Assembly: GCA_934234185.1 (NCBI GenBank)
Contig: CAKQHO010000122.1
Location: 1-10,073, forward strand
Direction of reading: 5' to 3'
Source of the DNA: an uncultured Psychrobacillus sp.
GTDB taxonomy: Bacteria; Bacillota; Bacilli; Bacillales_A; Planococcaceae
Length of the DNA: 10,073 bases
Positions 1 to 6,708 of this stretch are shown in pieces. The stretch's first letter is position 1. Each line of letters opens with the position of its first letter. The notes under the pieces are model-generated. The model was not told where the DNA came from. It saw only the letters and a list, made by a program, of their open reading frames with translations, and ran no database searches. Both the position numbers and the translations under genes were made by a program.

Positions 1-216
1 AATGCTGATCGTATTGTAAATGAGGCTCTATCAAAAGCAAGAAGGATTGCTTTAGAGATTGAAGAATTGAAAAAACAGTCCAAGGTATTTCGTAATCGCT
101 TTAAAATGCTTATAGAAGCACAATTGGATTTGATTAATACTGATGATTGGAATCACTTGATGGAATATGATGTAGATACAGCATCTATCGATCGAATTTC
201 AGCAACTGAGGAATAA
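1..216 (+). CDS. divIVA: DivIVA, C-terminal part (partial)
   Basis: The 5' end lies outside the window; 71 residues are readable in frame 1 up to TAA at 214-216. They start NADRIVNEALSKARRI and continue as a charged, heptad-like helix (IEELKKQSKVFRNRFKMLIEAQLDLI), followed by a short acidic tail. This is the pattern of the C-terminal coiled coil and tail of DivIVA, the membrane-curvature-binding scaffold that marks division sites and cell poles in Gram-positive bacteria. The N-terminal lipid-binding domain is not visible, so the family call rests on the coiled-coil segment and on position: in Bacillus, divIVA lies directly upstream of the ileS T-box. Another coiled-coil protein cannot be excluded from this fragment alone. 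Confidence 0.8.
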   Translation, partial: NADRIVNEALSKARRIALEIEELKKQSKVFRNRFKMLIEAQLDLINTDDWNHLMEYDVDTASIDRISATEE

Positions 217-229
217 TCATTAATCTTTC

Positions 230-258
230 TTGACTGTTGACCATACATTACCTATAAT
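230..258 (+). promoter_or_regulatory. Sigma-A promoter of the ileS T-box transcript
   Basis: TTGACT at 230-235 and TATAAT at 253-258 are separated by exactly 17 bases. The -10 box is perfect and the -35 box has one mismatch to TTGACA. Transcription would start near 265, just before the structured leader of ileS and just after the divIVA stop codon. Confidence 0.8.
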
Positions 259-264
259 TACTTC

Positions 265-517
265 ATACTAAAATGAAACAGCGTAGAAAAAGACGTCTAA
301 AATATATTCAGTGTAGCGACTTGAGGATGGTGAAAGCTCAAGCAAGAAGTATTTTAGAGAATCACTTTGGAGCTGAGATACTGAAAATCTGTAAGTATCT
401 TCGGTCTATGTCCCGTTATGACATACTAAGTGGTGGTTTTCTTGGAAAATCACAATTAGGGTGGTACCGCGAGAGTTTACTCCTCGTCCCTTTGTTGGGA
501 TGGGGAGTTTTTTGTTT
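265..517 (+). promoter_or_regulatory. T-box riboswitch (tRNA-Ile sensing) of ileS
   Basis: This leader of about 250 nt contains the expected T-box landmarks. A Stem I hairpin (CTTGAG 320-325 with CTCAAG 337-342) carries a GGTG element at 329-332. The specifier region reads GAGA-ATC-AC, with ATC (Ile) at 361-363. The T-box core TGGTACCGCG lies at 462-471. The antiterminator can form from AGGG 458-461 with CCCT 488-491 and CGAG 470-473 with CTCG 483-486, leaving the T-box bulge to pair with the acceptor end of uncharged tRNA. It competes with the terminator at 479-513. Family knowledge: uncharged tRNA-Ile stabilises the antiterminator and turns on ileS. The 5' end is inferred from the promoter. 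Confidence 0.93.
479..513 (+). terminator. T-box attenuator terminator
   Basis: A 12-bp stem (479-490 with 497-508, two G-U pairs) with a 6-nt loop is followed by a run of T from 508. Its 5' arm is the sequence used by the T-box antiterminator, so the two structures exclude each other. Confidence 0.9.
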
Positions 518-541
518 TCGCAAATAAAAGGAGGAGCAAAC

Positions 542-3304
542 ATGGAATACAAAGACACATTACTAATGCCTAAAACCGATTTCCCAATGCGTGGAAATTT
601 ACCGGTTAAAGAGTTAGACATTCAGAAAAAATGGGCAGAGCAAGATATTTATCAAAGAGTGTTAGATCGTACAAAGGGAAGACCTTTCTTTATCCTGCAT
701 GATGGACCTCCCTATGCAAACGGAGATATCCACATGGGCCATGCTCTAAACAAGGTATTAAAGGATATTATTGTTCGCCAAAAATCAATGACTGGCTTCC
801 ACGCACCTTATGTTCCAGGCTGGGATACACATGGACTGCCAATCGAGCAGGCGTTAACAAATAAAGGCGTTAAGCGTAAAGAGCTTTCACTAGCTGAATT
901 TAGAAAGCTATGTGCAGACTATGCGTATCAACAAATTGACAACCAACGCGCTCAATTTAAACGACTTGGCGTTCGCGGAGATTGGGATAATCCTTATGCG
1001 ACACTTAAGCCAGAGTTTGAATCTCGTCAGATTCAAGTATTTGGAGAAATGGCGAAAAAGGGTTACATCTATAAAGGACTTAAACCAGTTTACTGGTCTC
1101 CATCTAGTGAGTCTGCATTAGCAGAAGCAGAAATTGAGTATCAAGATAAAAAATCTCCATCTATCTATGTGAGCTTTGCAGTAACGGATGGAAAAGGTGT
1201 TTTAGAAGAGGGTACGAAGTTCATTATCTGGACGACAACTCCTTGGACAATTCCAGCTAACTTAGCAATTTCGTTACATCCAAAGGTAGAGTATGCAGTC
1301 GTTCAAGTGAAGGACACTAAATATGTGGTGGCCAAAGACTTAGTAGAATCAGTAGCATCCGAGCTTGGCTGGGAAGAATATTCAGTGGAACGCACAGTTG
1401 TCGGAGAAAAAATGGACCGCCTAGTTGCGAAGCACCCATTATACGACAGAGATTCTCTTATCATTTTAGGAGAGCACGTAACAACTGAGTCGGGTACTGG
1501 CTGTGTTCATACGGCACCTGGTCACGGGGAAGATGACTTCTATGTAGGGAAAGCTTATGGGCTAGATGTACTTTGCCCAGTGAACGATCGCGGGGTAATG
1601 ACAGATGAAGCTCCTGGCTTCGAAGGATTATTCTACGATGATGCGAATAAAGCAATTACAGAGGCATTAGAAAAAGCTGGAGCCCTTGAAAAGCTAACAT
1701 TCTTTAAGCATTCTTATCCACATGACTGGCGTACGAAAAAGCCGGTAATTTACCGTGCGACACCACAATGGTTTGCATCCATTGATGCATTTAGAGATCA
1801 GCTGCTACAAGCAATTAAAGAAACGAAGTTTACACCTGCATGGGGAGAAACTCGTCTTTATAATATGATTCGTGACCGTGGAGACTGGTGTATTTCTCGT
1901 CAGCGCGTATGGGGTGTTCCTATTCCTGTATTCTACGCAGAGAATGGCCAGGAAATCTTAACAGAAGAAACAATTGAGCATGTAGCGAAGCTGTTCCGTG
2001 AGCATGGTTCTAACATCTGGTTTGAAAGAGATGCGAAGGATTTATTGCCAGAAGGCTTTACACATCCAGGAAGTCCAAACGGAATCTTCACAAAAGAAAC
2101 AGACATCATGGACGTTTGGTTCGATTCAGGTTCTTCTCACCAAGGGGTACTTGCAGAGCGTGATGATTTAGTATATCCAGCAGATTTATATCTAGAGGGA
2201 TCTGACCAATATCGTGGATGGTTCAACTCATCACTAATCACAAGCACAGCTATGTACGGTCATGCCCCATATAAAGGGTTACTAAGCCATGGCTTCACGT
2301 TAGATGGTGAAGGACGCAAGATGAGTAAATCACTTGGTAACGTAATCGTTCCATCGAAAGTGATGAACCAGCTTGGTGCTGATATTGTTCGTCTATGGGT
2401 AGCATCAGTAGATTATACTGCAGATGTTCGTGTATCCGATGCAAACTTCAAGCAAGTGACAGAGGTATACCGCAAAATCCGTAACACGTTCCGTTTCTTA
2501 CATGGTAATATTACAGACTTCCATCCAGTAAATGATCGAGTAACATTTGAGGACCTACGTGAAGTAGACCAGTACATGTACATGAAGCTTCAAGAGGTAA
2601 TCAAAACAGTAAGAGCTGCATATGATCGCTATGATTTTGCTACGGTTTACCATACAGTCAATAATTTCGTAGCTGGTGAATTGAGCTCCTTCTATCTTGA
2701 TATCGCGAAGGATGTTGTATACATCTACGGTCAAGACGATCCTGCTCGACGTGCAATGCAAACAGTAATGTATGACACGATCCTTGCATTATTGAAGCTG
2801 ATGGCACCAATTCTTCCACATACGACAGATGAGCTATGGGCTTACCTAGAGCATGAAGAGGAAGAAAGCATCCAGCTGACAGATATGCCTGAGGCAGTAG
2901 ATTTCCCGGCATTCCAAGAGCTTGCTTCAAAATGGGAAAAAATTATGGAGCTTCGCGATGATGTATTAAAAGCATTAGAGGAAGCGCGTAATGCGAAAAC
3001 AATTGGTAAATCTCTAGAAGCGAAAGTAACATTATATGTGAAGGATGAATACCGTGAATTATTTGCAACAGACGCAATTGACTTCGCACAGCTATTCATC
3101 GTTTCTCAGTTCGAGCTAGCAGGTACACCTGCTGAGGCTCCAGCAGAAAGCTTAACATTAGAGCATGCGTCTGTAGTAGTAGAAAAAGCAGATGGCGAGA
3201 AATGTGAACGCTGCTGGACTATCTCTGAAACAGTGGGCGCAAACGAAGCTCACCTTACATTATGTACTCGCTGTGCAGATGTAGTAGAAAAACATTACGT
3301 ATAA
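542..3304 (+). CDS. ileS: Isoleucyl-tRNA synthetase (type 1)
   Basis: IleS charges tRNA-Ile with isoleucine in the cytoplasm, using ATP. The 920-residue length fits the bacterial type 1 enzyme. Visible landmarks in order: the HIGH-type signature HMGH at 64-67, the editing (CP1) domain segments WTTTPWTIPAN at 230-240 and HTAPGHGEDDF at 323-333, KMSKS at 593-597, and a C-terminal zinc site made of C888, C891, C908 and C911. Start choice: the frame is open back to a GTG at 461, but that lies within the T-box core and terminator. ATG 542 has a strong AAAAGGAGG Shine-Dalgarno at 526-534, and the protein then starts MEYKDTLLMP, as in Bacillus IleS. Expression is controlled by the T-box leader. A terminator follows at 3313. 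No missing catalytic residue or frameshift is seen. Confidence 0.98.
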   Translation: MEYKDTLLMPKTDFPMRGNLPVKELDIQKKWAEQDIYQRVLDRTKGRPFFILHDGPPYANGDIHMGHALNKVLKDIIVRQKSMTGFHAPYVPGWDTHGLPIEQALTNKGVKRKELSLAEFRKLCADYAYQQIDNQRAQFKRLGVRGDWDNPYATLKPEFESRQIQVFGEMAKKGYIYKGLKPVYWSPSSESALAEAEIEYQDKKSPSIYVSFAVTDGKGVLEEGTKFIIWTTTPWTIPANLAISLHPKVEYAVVQVKDTKYVVAKDLVESVASELGWEEYSVERTVVGEKMDRLVAKHPLYDRDSLIILGEHVTTESGTGCVHTAPGHGEDDFYVGKAYGLDVLCPVNDRGVMTDEAPGFEGLFYDDANKAITEALEKAGALEKLTFFKHSYPHDWRTKKPVIYRATPQWFASIDAFRDQLLQAIKETKFTPAWGETRLYNMIRDRGDWCISRQRVWGVPIPVFYAENGQEILTEETIEHVAKLFREHGSNIWFERDAKDLLPEGFTHPGSPNGIFTKETDIMDVWFDSGSSHQGVLAERDDLVYPADLYLEGSDQYRGWFNSSLITSTAMYGHAPYKGLLSHGFTLDGEGRKMSKSLGNVIVPSKVMNQLGADIVRLWVASVDYTADVRVSDANFKQVTEVYRKIRNTFRFLHGNITDFHPVNDRVTFEDLREVDQYMYMKLQEVIKTVRAAYDRYDFATVYHTVNNFVAGELSSFYLDIAKDVVYIYGQDDPARRAMQTVMYDTILALLKLMAPILPHTTDELWAYLEHEEEESIQLTDMPEAVDFPAFQELASKWEKIMELRDDVLKALEEARNAKTIGKSLEAKVTLYVKDEYRELFATDAIDFAQLFIVSQFELAGTPAEAPAESLTLEHASVVVEKADGEKCERCWTISETVGANEAHLTLCTRCADVVEKHYV

Positions 3305-3312
3305 GATGAATG

Positions 3313-3345
3313 AACGAGCGGGCCTTGTGCTTGCTCGTTTTTTTT
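3313..3345 (+). terminator. Rho-independent terminator of ileS
   Basis: AACGAGC at 3313-3319 pairs with GCTCGTT at 3333-3339 and is followed by eight T (3338-3345). It lies 9 bases after the ileS stop codon, so ileS is probably transcribed alone and not with lspA. Confidence 0.88.
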
Positions 3346-3436
3346 GTTTGGCGGAGGAGATTTTAAGAGGGAAAATGAAGAAACCCCTTATGTAAAGGAT
3401 AAACCTTGATATAAATTAATCTAAGCCAGATATGTA

Positions 3437-3445
3437 TGTTACAAT
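3437..3445 (+). promoter_or_regulatory. Candidate extended -10 promoter of the 57-aa gene
   Basis: TGTTACAAT at 3437-3445 matches an extended -10 element (TGn plus TACAAT), 35 bases before the start codon at 3481. There is no good -35 box at the right distance. A TATAAT at 3451-3456 is an alternative, but also lacks a -35 and lies close to the ribosome binding site. Confidence 0.35.
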
Positions 3446-3480
3446 TTATATATAATATAAATTTATAGGAGGCGAAAAGG

Positions 3481-3654
3481 ATGTCTATAAGTATTATTTC
3501 CATCATTTCCATTGTTCTATGGATTGCATTTTCCAGGGAACTTGAACAAACGAAGAAAAAGAGAAATAAACAAAAATTAATTACACTAATGTCTGCCGGA
3601 ACGTTATCAACAATAATACTTACTATTTCATTGTTTCAAAATCTACATTTTTAA
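3481..3654 (+). CDS. Small hypothetical membrane protein (57 aa)
   Basis: This short reading frame has a strong TAGGAGG Shine-Dalgarno at 3466-3472, 8 bases before ATG 3481, and ends at TAA 3652-3654. The protein has a hydrophobic segment at about residues 2-18 (ISIISIISIVLWIAF), a highly basic middle (KKKRNKQK, about 25-32), and a second hydrophobic segment at about 33-52. This suggests a two-helix hairpin in the membrane with both ends outside and the basic loop in the cytoplasm (inference from the positive-inside rule). I recognise no family. It sits between the ileS terminator and the convergent minus-strand cluster, with a candidate promoter of its own. The ribosome binding site and membrane pattern support a real gene, but there is no homology evidence. 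Confidence 0.6.
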   Translation: MSISIISIISIVLWIAFSRELEQTKKKRNKQKLITLMSAGTLSTIILTISLFQNLHF

Positions 3655-3723
3655 TAATTAACCAATACGTAACTAATGAAACCTTGTTTAAAGGAGTTTT
3701 CTTATTTGGAAGAACAGCCAGTG

Positions 3724-3751
3724 AAAATAAAAAGGGCTGCCAAAGCAACCC
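3724..3751 (-). terminator. Terminator of the minus-strand accessory genes
   Basis: Read on the minus strand, GGGTTGC (3751-3745), loop TTTG, and GCAGCCC (3740-3734) form a 7-bp stem with one G-U pair, followed by TTTTTATTTT (3733-3724). It lies 19 bases downstream of the stop of the 193-aa gene. There is no T-run on the plus side, so it acts in the minus direction only. Confidence 0.85.
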
Positions 3752-3769
3752 AAAATACTTATGAATAAA

Positions 3770-4351
3770 TTATTTCTTCCTTCTATAGCGTAAAAGAAGG
3801 AATAGTATGGTGAAAACAATTAACATAATTGCACTGCTATATAAGAGTAGGTTTGTCTTTGATTTCTCATTAGCTGGTTCCATTGTTGTACGGATTGCTT
3901 TTTCTGGACTCGTTTTTAGAAAATCCTCGAAAAAGGTCTTTCTTTCATTGTTTGGCTCATCCACTTTCCCGTTGGAAATTTGGATCATCCCATTTGGACC
4001 TGCTACTGGTACTAGGAATTTAGCATCTTCACTTTCTTCTAAGAATAAAAGGAATTCGCCACCTTCATCTTGGTATTCCTCTGCCCAACCAGTATCGTTT
4101 TCATTAATACCTACTATTATTTTTTTAGAAGTATCCCCTTTATAAGCATTGCTTACGTTAAAATCATACCCTTGGAAAAGAAGAGAACTTTTTATGGGCT
4201 TGCTTGAAAAATTATATTTTCCAATAACTATTACTTCAGCTCTATCTACAACCTCTTGGGGTTTTAATTCAACCCATTTAGTGGCTGAGACAGTAATGCT
4301 AAAAATCATGATGGATAAAAAGAAACTTACAATAAAAAATGCCTTTCTCAC
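3770..4351 (-). CDS. Secreted, C-terminally membrane-anchored protein of unknown function (193 aa)
   Basis: Starts at GTG (4351-4349) with a GGAGGG Shine-Dalgarno at 4366-4361, a 9-base gap. Residues 1-23 form a signal peptide (basic MRK, then a long hydrophobic core ending ITVSA). Residues 168-188 form a C-terminal hydrophobic helix followed by RYRRKK, a stop-transfer pattern. About 140 residues should therefore lie outside the cell, tethered to the membrane. The outer part reads EVVDRAEVIVIGKY ... VSNAYKGD ... IIVGI ... GGEFLLFLEE, an alternation reminiscent of NTR/TIMP-like OB-fold domains, but there are no cysteines at all, so this is only a weak structural guess. It lies 20 bp downstream of the Nudix gene, probably co-transcribed, and is followed by a strong terminator. 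Confidence 0.8.
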   Translation of the reverse strand: MRKAFFIVSFFLSIMIFSITVSATKWVELKPQEVVDRAEVIVIGKYNFSSKPIKSSLLFQGYDFNVSNAYKGDTSKKIIVGINENDTGWAEEYQDEGGEFLLFLEESEDAKFLVPVAGPNGMIQISNGKVDEPNNERKTFFEDFLKTSPEKAIRTTMEPANEKSKTNLLLYSSAIMLIVFTILFLLLRYRRKK

Positions 4352-4371
4352 CCTGTTTTCCCCTCCATCCT

Positions 4372-4845
4372 TTAGCGAATCTTTAATGCATCCTCCATGA
4401 TCTCGAGTATTATTTCATGGTCATCGACTACTTGATTTACTTCGGATGGTTCTACCCAGATACGTGTCTTCGCCTCGAATTCTCTTAGAAAGGGGAGGCA
4501 CTCGGTTATATCTACTCGGTAAAATGCTTGATAGCCAACCTTTGGATATTTGCCGTTGTAATCAGGGTTTTCCTCATGGCTCACTTCGATACAGCCAATG
4601 TAAGTAGCAATTCCTCGTACGTAAGCTTCTTCGTAAATTTCTCGATGTAACGTTTCTTCTGGTGTCTCGTCATTTTCTAGATGGCCACCCGGCGCGTTAA
4701 AGCCTCTTCCATGAATATGACTTAACAAGACCTTCCCATCTAACAAGCAAATTCCGTGCACGCTTGTAATAATACGATCTTTATAATCTATGCCAGGCTT
4801 CCATGTTAGCTTGACTGTGTTTTCTCCCCACTTTACATAAACCAT
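4372..4845 (-). CDS. Nudix hydrolase
   Basis: Carries a full Nudix box, Gx5Ex7REIxEEAxV, at residues 54-76 (numbered from the chosen start). The catalytic metal-binding glutamates of the REIxEE core are present, and the final glycine of the consensus is replaced by alanine. Such enzymes cleave a nucleoside diphosphate linked to another group; the substrate cannot be told from sequence. Start choice: the frame is open up to ATG 4890, but that ATG has no ribosome binding site and lies inside an inverted repeat that looks like the terminator of the upstream gene. ATG 4845 has AGGAG at 4858-4854, 8 bases upstream, giving 157 residues. The 193-aa anchored-protein gene follows after 20 bp, suggesting one transcript. 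Confidence 0.88.
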   Translation of the reverse strand: MVYVKWGENTVKLTWKPGIDYKDRIITSVHGICLLDGKVLLSHIHGRGFNAPGGHLENDETPEETLHREIYEEAYVRGIATYIGCIEVSHEENPDYNGKYPKVGYQAFYRVDITECLPFLREFEAKTRIWVEPSEVNQVVDDHEIILEIMEDALKIR

Positions 4846-4853
4846 GCCTGCAG

Positions 4854-4858
4854 CTCCT
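4854..4858 (-). promoter_or_regulatory. Ribosome binding site that decides the Nudix start
   Basis: On the minus strand, AGGAG at 4858-4854 lies 8 bases before ATG 4845-4843. The longer alternative start at 4890 has no such site. This places the first 15 residues of the longer frame in untranslated RNA. Confidence 0.7.
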
Positions 4859-4876
4859 ATCTCTTGGCCTTTATTT

Positions 4877-4904
4877 AAAAGCCACCTCATTACACTGAGA
4901 TGGC
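4877..4904 (-). terminator. Terminator-like hairpin between the MBL and Nudix genes
   Basis: On the minus strand, GCCATCTCA (4904-4896) and TGAGGTGGC (4889-4881) form a 9-bp stem with one G-U pair and a 6-nt loop, followed by only four T (4880-4877). It begins 22 bases after the MBL stop codon. The short T-run suggests partial termination, allowing some read-through into the Nudix gene. Confidence 0.65.
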
Positions 4905-4925
4905 TACTGTTTAACTTGTATAGAA

Positions 4926-5774
4926 TTATAGTGACTGAATAATATGGTCATTTACAAATGCTTGGATAAAAAATAATTCATTATCATTAGGGTCTCTTTT
5001 ATGTTCTACCTTAAAGAACTCTATGGCATTTTCTAATGAAGATGAGTTAGTTGCTTTACTTGCGGCTTTTAACTCACTCCAAAAGGTTGTCATTTCATTC
5101 GTATCGCAAATAGATTCATGACCAAGTATGAATGCTTCCGCATTATATTTTTGAATGTCTTCAATCATAGGTAATAACAATGATTGCTTGTAATGAAATA
5201 TTGAATTTGTAGTAGTACCATATACACTGTCTCCTAAGAAAATAACTTTTTCATCAGGGATATAAATGATTGTAGCGTCATTTGTATGAGTGCTGTTGAT
5301 TGTTTCAAGTATACAAATTTTATTGCCAAGATCAAGAGTCAACGTTTCTTCAAAAATAATATGTGGAGAGTTTAGCTTAAATGCCTCTTTATTTGGAATC
5401 TCTTCTTGTATAATCTCTAGACACTTATCGCTCATCAATTTAGTCTGCCTATATGTTTGAAATGAACTGTCATCAAATGTGTAACTTTGCCATACTTTTA
5501 ACAATTCATTTGTTTGATGATTAACTATAATGGAGGCATCAAATTCATTCATGCCAAGGAAATGATCCCAATGTGCATGGGTAATAACAACATATTTAAT
5601 TGGAGGGACATTGAGATTCTGAATTTCTAGTAAAAAGTCCTGAGCATGCTGAGGGGAGTTACCAGAATCAATTATTAGGCTATGCTGGTCCCCGCATACT
5701 AATCCTAAGGTTGGGCGTTCTCTATCATCTTGATTGGATAAATAATAAATAGTATCGCTTATTTTATTTAGCAT
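4926..5774 (-). CDS. Metallo-beta-lactamase-fold hydrolase
   Basis: A 282-residue protein with the metal-binding motif HxHxDH in THAHWDHFLG (H66, H68, D70, H71). Further candidate ligands of the fold are H163 in STHTND, D182 in FLGDSVYG and H219 in ILGHES. The early segment SLIIDSGNSP is the usual beta-strand/aspartate turn of the family. It probably binds two metal ions and hydrolyses an ester, thioester, lactone or amide bond in the cytoplasm; no signal peptide is seen. The substrate is unknown, and beta-lactam resistance should not be assumed. Start choice: ATG 5774 has AGAGG at 5788-5784, 9 bases upstream, whereas the in-frame ATG 5801 has no ribosome binding site. A terminator-like hairpin follows, and an 11-bp inverted repeat lies upstream. 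Confidence 0.88.
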   Translation of the reverse strand: MLNKISDTIYYLSNQDDRERPTLGLVCGDQHSLIIDSGNSPQHAQDFLLEIQNLNVPPIKYVVITHAHWDHFLGMNEFDASIIVNHQTNELLKVWQSYTFDDSSFQTYRQTKLMSDKCLEIIQEEIPNKEAFKLNSPHIIFEETLTLDLGNKICILETINSTHTNDATIIYIPDEKVIFLGDSVYGTTTNSIFHYKQSLLLPMIEDIQKYNAEAFILGHESICDTNEMTTFWSELKAASKATNSSSLENAIEFFKVEHKRDPNDNELFFIQAFVNDHIIQSL

Positions 5775-5783
5775 GTTATGTTT

Positions 5784-5788
5784 CCTCT
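5784..5788 (-). promoter_or_regulatory. Ribosome binding site that decides the MBL-fold start
   Basis: On the minus strand, AGAGG at 5788-5784 is 9 bases before ATG 5774-5772. The upstream in-frame ATG at 5801 is preceded by a pyrimidine-rich stretch without any purine-rich site. Confidence 0.6.
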
Positions 5789-5809
5789 TTTCTACATTCA
5801 TTCTATGAA

Positions 5810-5864
5810 AGAGAAAATCTACATGTTTATTTTAACGTTATGAAAATAATATAAGATTTTCTCT
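5810..5864. repeat. 11-bp perfect inverted repeat upstream of the MBL-fold gene
   Basis: AGAGAAAATCT at 5810-5820 and its exact reverse complement AGATTTTCTCT at 5854-5864 flank a 33-bp, very A/T-rich spacer. The pair lies 36 bp upstream of the chosen MBL start, where its promoter is expected. It could be an operator pair or a leader hairpin. A/T-rich chance similarity is also possible. Confidence 0.5.
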
Positions 5865-6060
5865 GATTATTTTTTTACCATTGGACCTGTACCCCCTTGT
5901 TTCATTAAGGAAGATTATAGCAGAATATAAAAAATGTATAAAGAAATTTCTGAAAATAAAATTTTCTACTCCTATTATTTATAGTTCACAGTATCTTTTT
6001 GGAAGGATAATATTCGATTCCAACATTGTGCTTTATCATTTGTTGTTCTCTCGCTCATTT
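5865..6060. other. A/T-rich intergenic stretch without a supported gene
   Basis: The whole gap between the divergent MBL-fold and lspA genes is 5775-6222. This middle part is A/T-rich with no supported gene. A 73-codon frame starting with TTG at 5881 has no ribosome binding site and codes for a low-complexity K/I/F/Y-rich product, as expected of random A/T-rich DNA. No RNA gene or terminator was recognised. Nothing resembling ylyA, which I recall in this place in B. subtilis, is visible. Confidence 0.6.
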
Positions 6061-6075
6061 TACATGCGATACTTT

Positions 6076-6105
6076 TTTACGAATATCCCCTATGTATGGT
6101 AAACT
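6076..6105 (+). promoter_or_regulatory. Candidate promoter of lspA-ylyB
   Basis: TTTACG at 6076-6081 (4 of 6 to the -35 consensus) is 18 bases before TAAACT at 6100-6105 (4 of 6 to the -10). The -10 is preceded by TG at 6097-6098, making an extended -10. The leader to the lspA start would be about 110 nt, with no strong structure seen in it. Confidence 0.45.
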
Positions 6106-6222
6106 AGGGTAGATTGTTAAAATGGAGTCTATTGAAATGATCCGTTAGAAAAGCGCGGACTTTCTTAAAGGTTAGTAAAAGTTAATTTATAGACAATGTG
6201 AACGATTATCGGGGGAATTACT

Positions 6223-6708
6223 GTGTGGAAATTTTATGGGCTTGCTGCTTTTGTCATTGCACTAGACCAATGGACAAAATGGCTAGTTGTAGAAAATATG
6301 GAGCTAAGAGAACGGATAATCCTTTGGGATCCTTATTTTGCTTTACTTTCTCATAGGAACCGTGGAGCAGCATGGGGAATTTTGCAAGGACAAATGTGGT
6401 TGTTTGCAATTATCACTGTTGTGGTGATTGTAGCTATTATTTATTATTTTCACAAGGAAGCGAAGAATAAGCCTTTCTTTCAAACAGGATTGATGCTTAT
6501 ATTAGGCGGAGCTGTGGGGAATTTTATTGATCGCATCTGGAGAGGCGAGGTAGTGGATTTTGCGGATGTATTAATCCCTATTATTAATTATGACTTTCCA
6601 ATTTTTAATATTGCGGATGCAGCATTAACTTTTGGGGTAATATTTATCATCTTGTTCATCCTAAAAGAGGAACGTATCGAACGAGCTGAAAAGAAAAAGG
6701 TGAAATAA
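6223..6708 (+). CDS. lspA: Lipoprotein signal peptidase (signal peptidase II)
   Basis: LspA is the membrane aspartyl protease that removes signal peptides from diacylglyceryl-modified prolipoproteins. The 161-residue length is usual. Family blocks are visible: ALDQWTKW at 14-20, HRNRGAAWG at 44-52, GGAVGNFIDRIWRGEVVDF at 95-113, and FNIADAALTFG at 128-138. By comparison with the known catalytic pair in the VVDF and FNxAD blocks, D112 and D132 should be the catalytic aspartates. About four membrane helices are expected, with a basic C-terminal tail (EERIERAEKKKVK). The start is GTG at 6223, with GGGGGA at 6211-6216 upstream. The stop TAA shares one base with the ylyB start (TAATG), indicating translational coupling. 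Confidence 0.97.
   Translation: MWKFYGLAAFVIALDQWTKWLVVENMELRERIILWDPYFALLSHRNRGAAWGILQGQMWLFAIITVVVIVAIIYYFHKEAKNKPFFQTGLMLILGGAVGNFIDRIWRGEVVDFADVLIPIINYDFPIFNIADAALTFGVIFIILFILKEERIERAEKKKVK

Noticed and set aside
273..527. 84-codon frame over the ileS leader
   Set aside because: It lies wholly within the T-box structure; its codons are the T-box conserved elements and the terminator.
3706..3768. 20-codon frame (TTG start, LEEQPVKIKRAAKATQNTYE) with AAAGGAG at 3690-3696
   Set aside because: The Shine-Dalgarno is decent, but the frame is very short, uses TTG, and runs through the minus-strand terminator hairpin. Coding is not supported.
3770..5774. Toxin-antitoxin or defence system made of the three minus-strand genes
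   Set aside because: The Nudix and MBL-fold enzymes are common housekeeping or accessory hydrolases. No nuclease, sensor, helicase or partner arrangement typical of defence is present, and a terminator-like hairpin splits the group.
5881..6102. 73-codon plus-strand frame starting with TTG
   Set aside because: It has no ribosome binding site, a rare start codon, and an A/T-driven product with no recognisable motif.
6122..6148. 8-residue frame (MESIEMIR) in the lspA leader as a possible leader peptide
   Set aside because: It has no ribosome binding site, no codon run that would suggest attenuation, and no terminator/antiterminator pair downstream.
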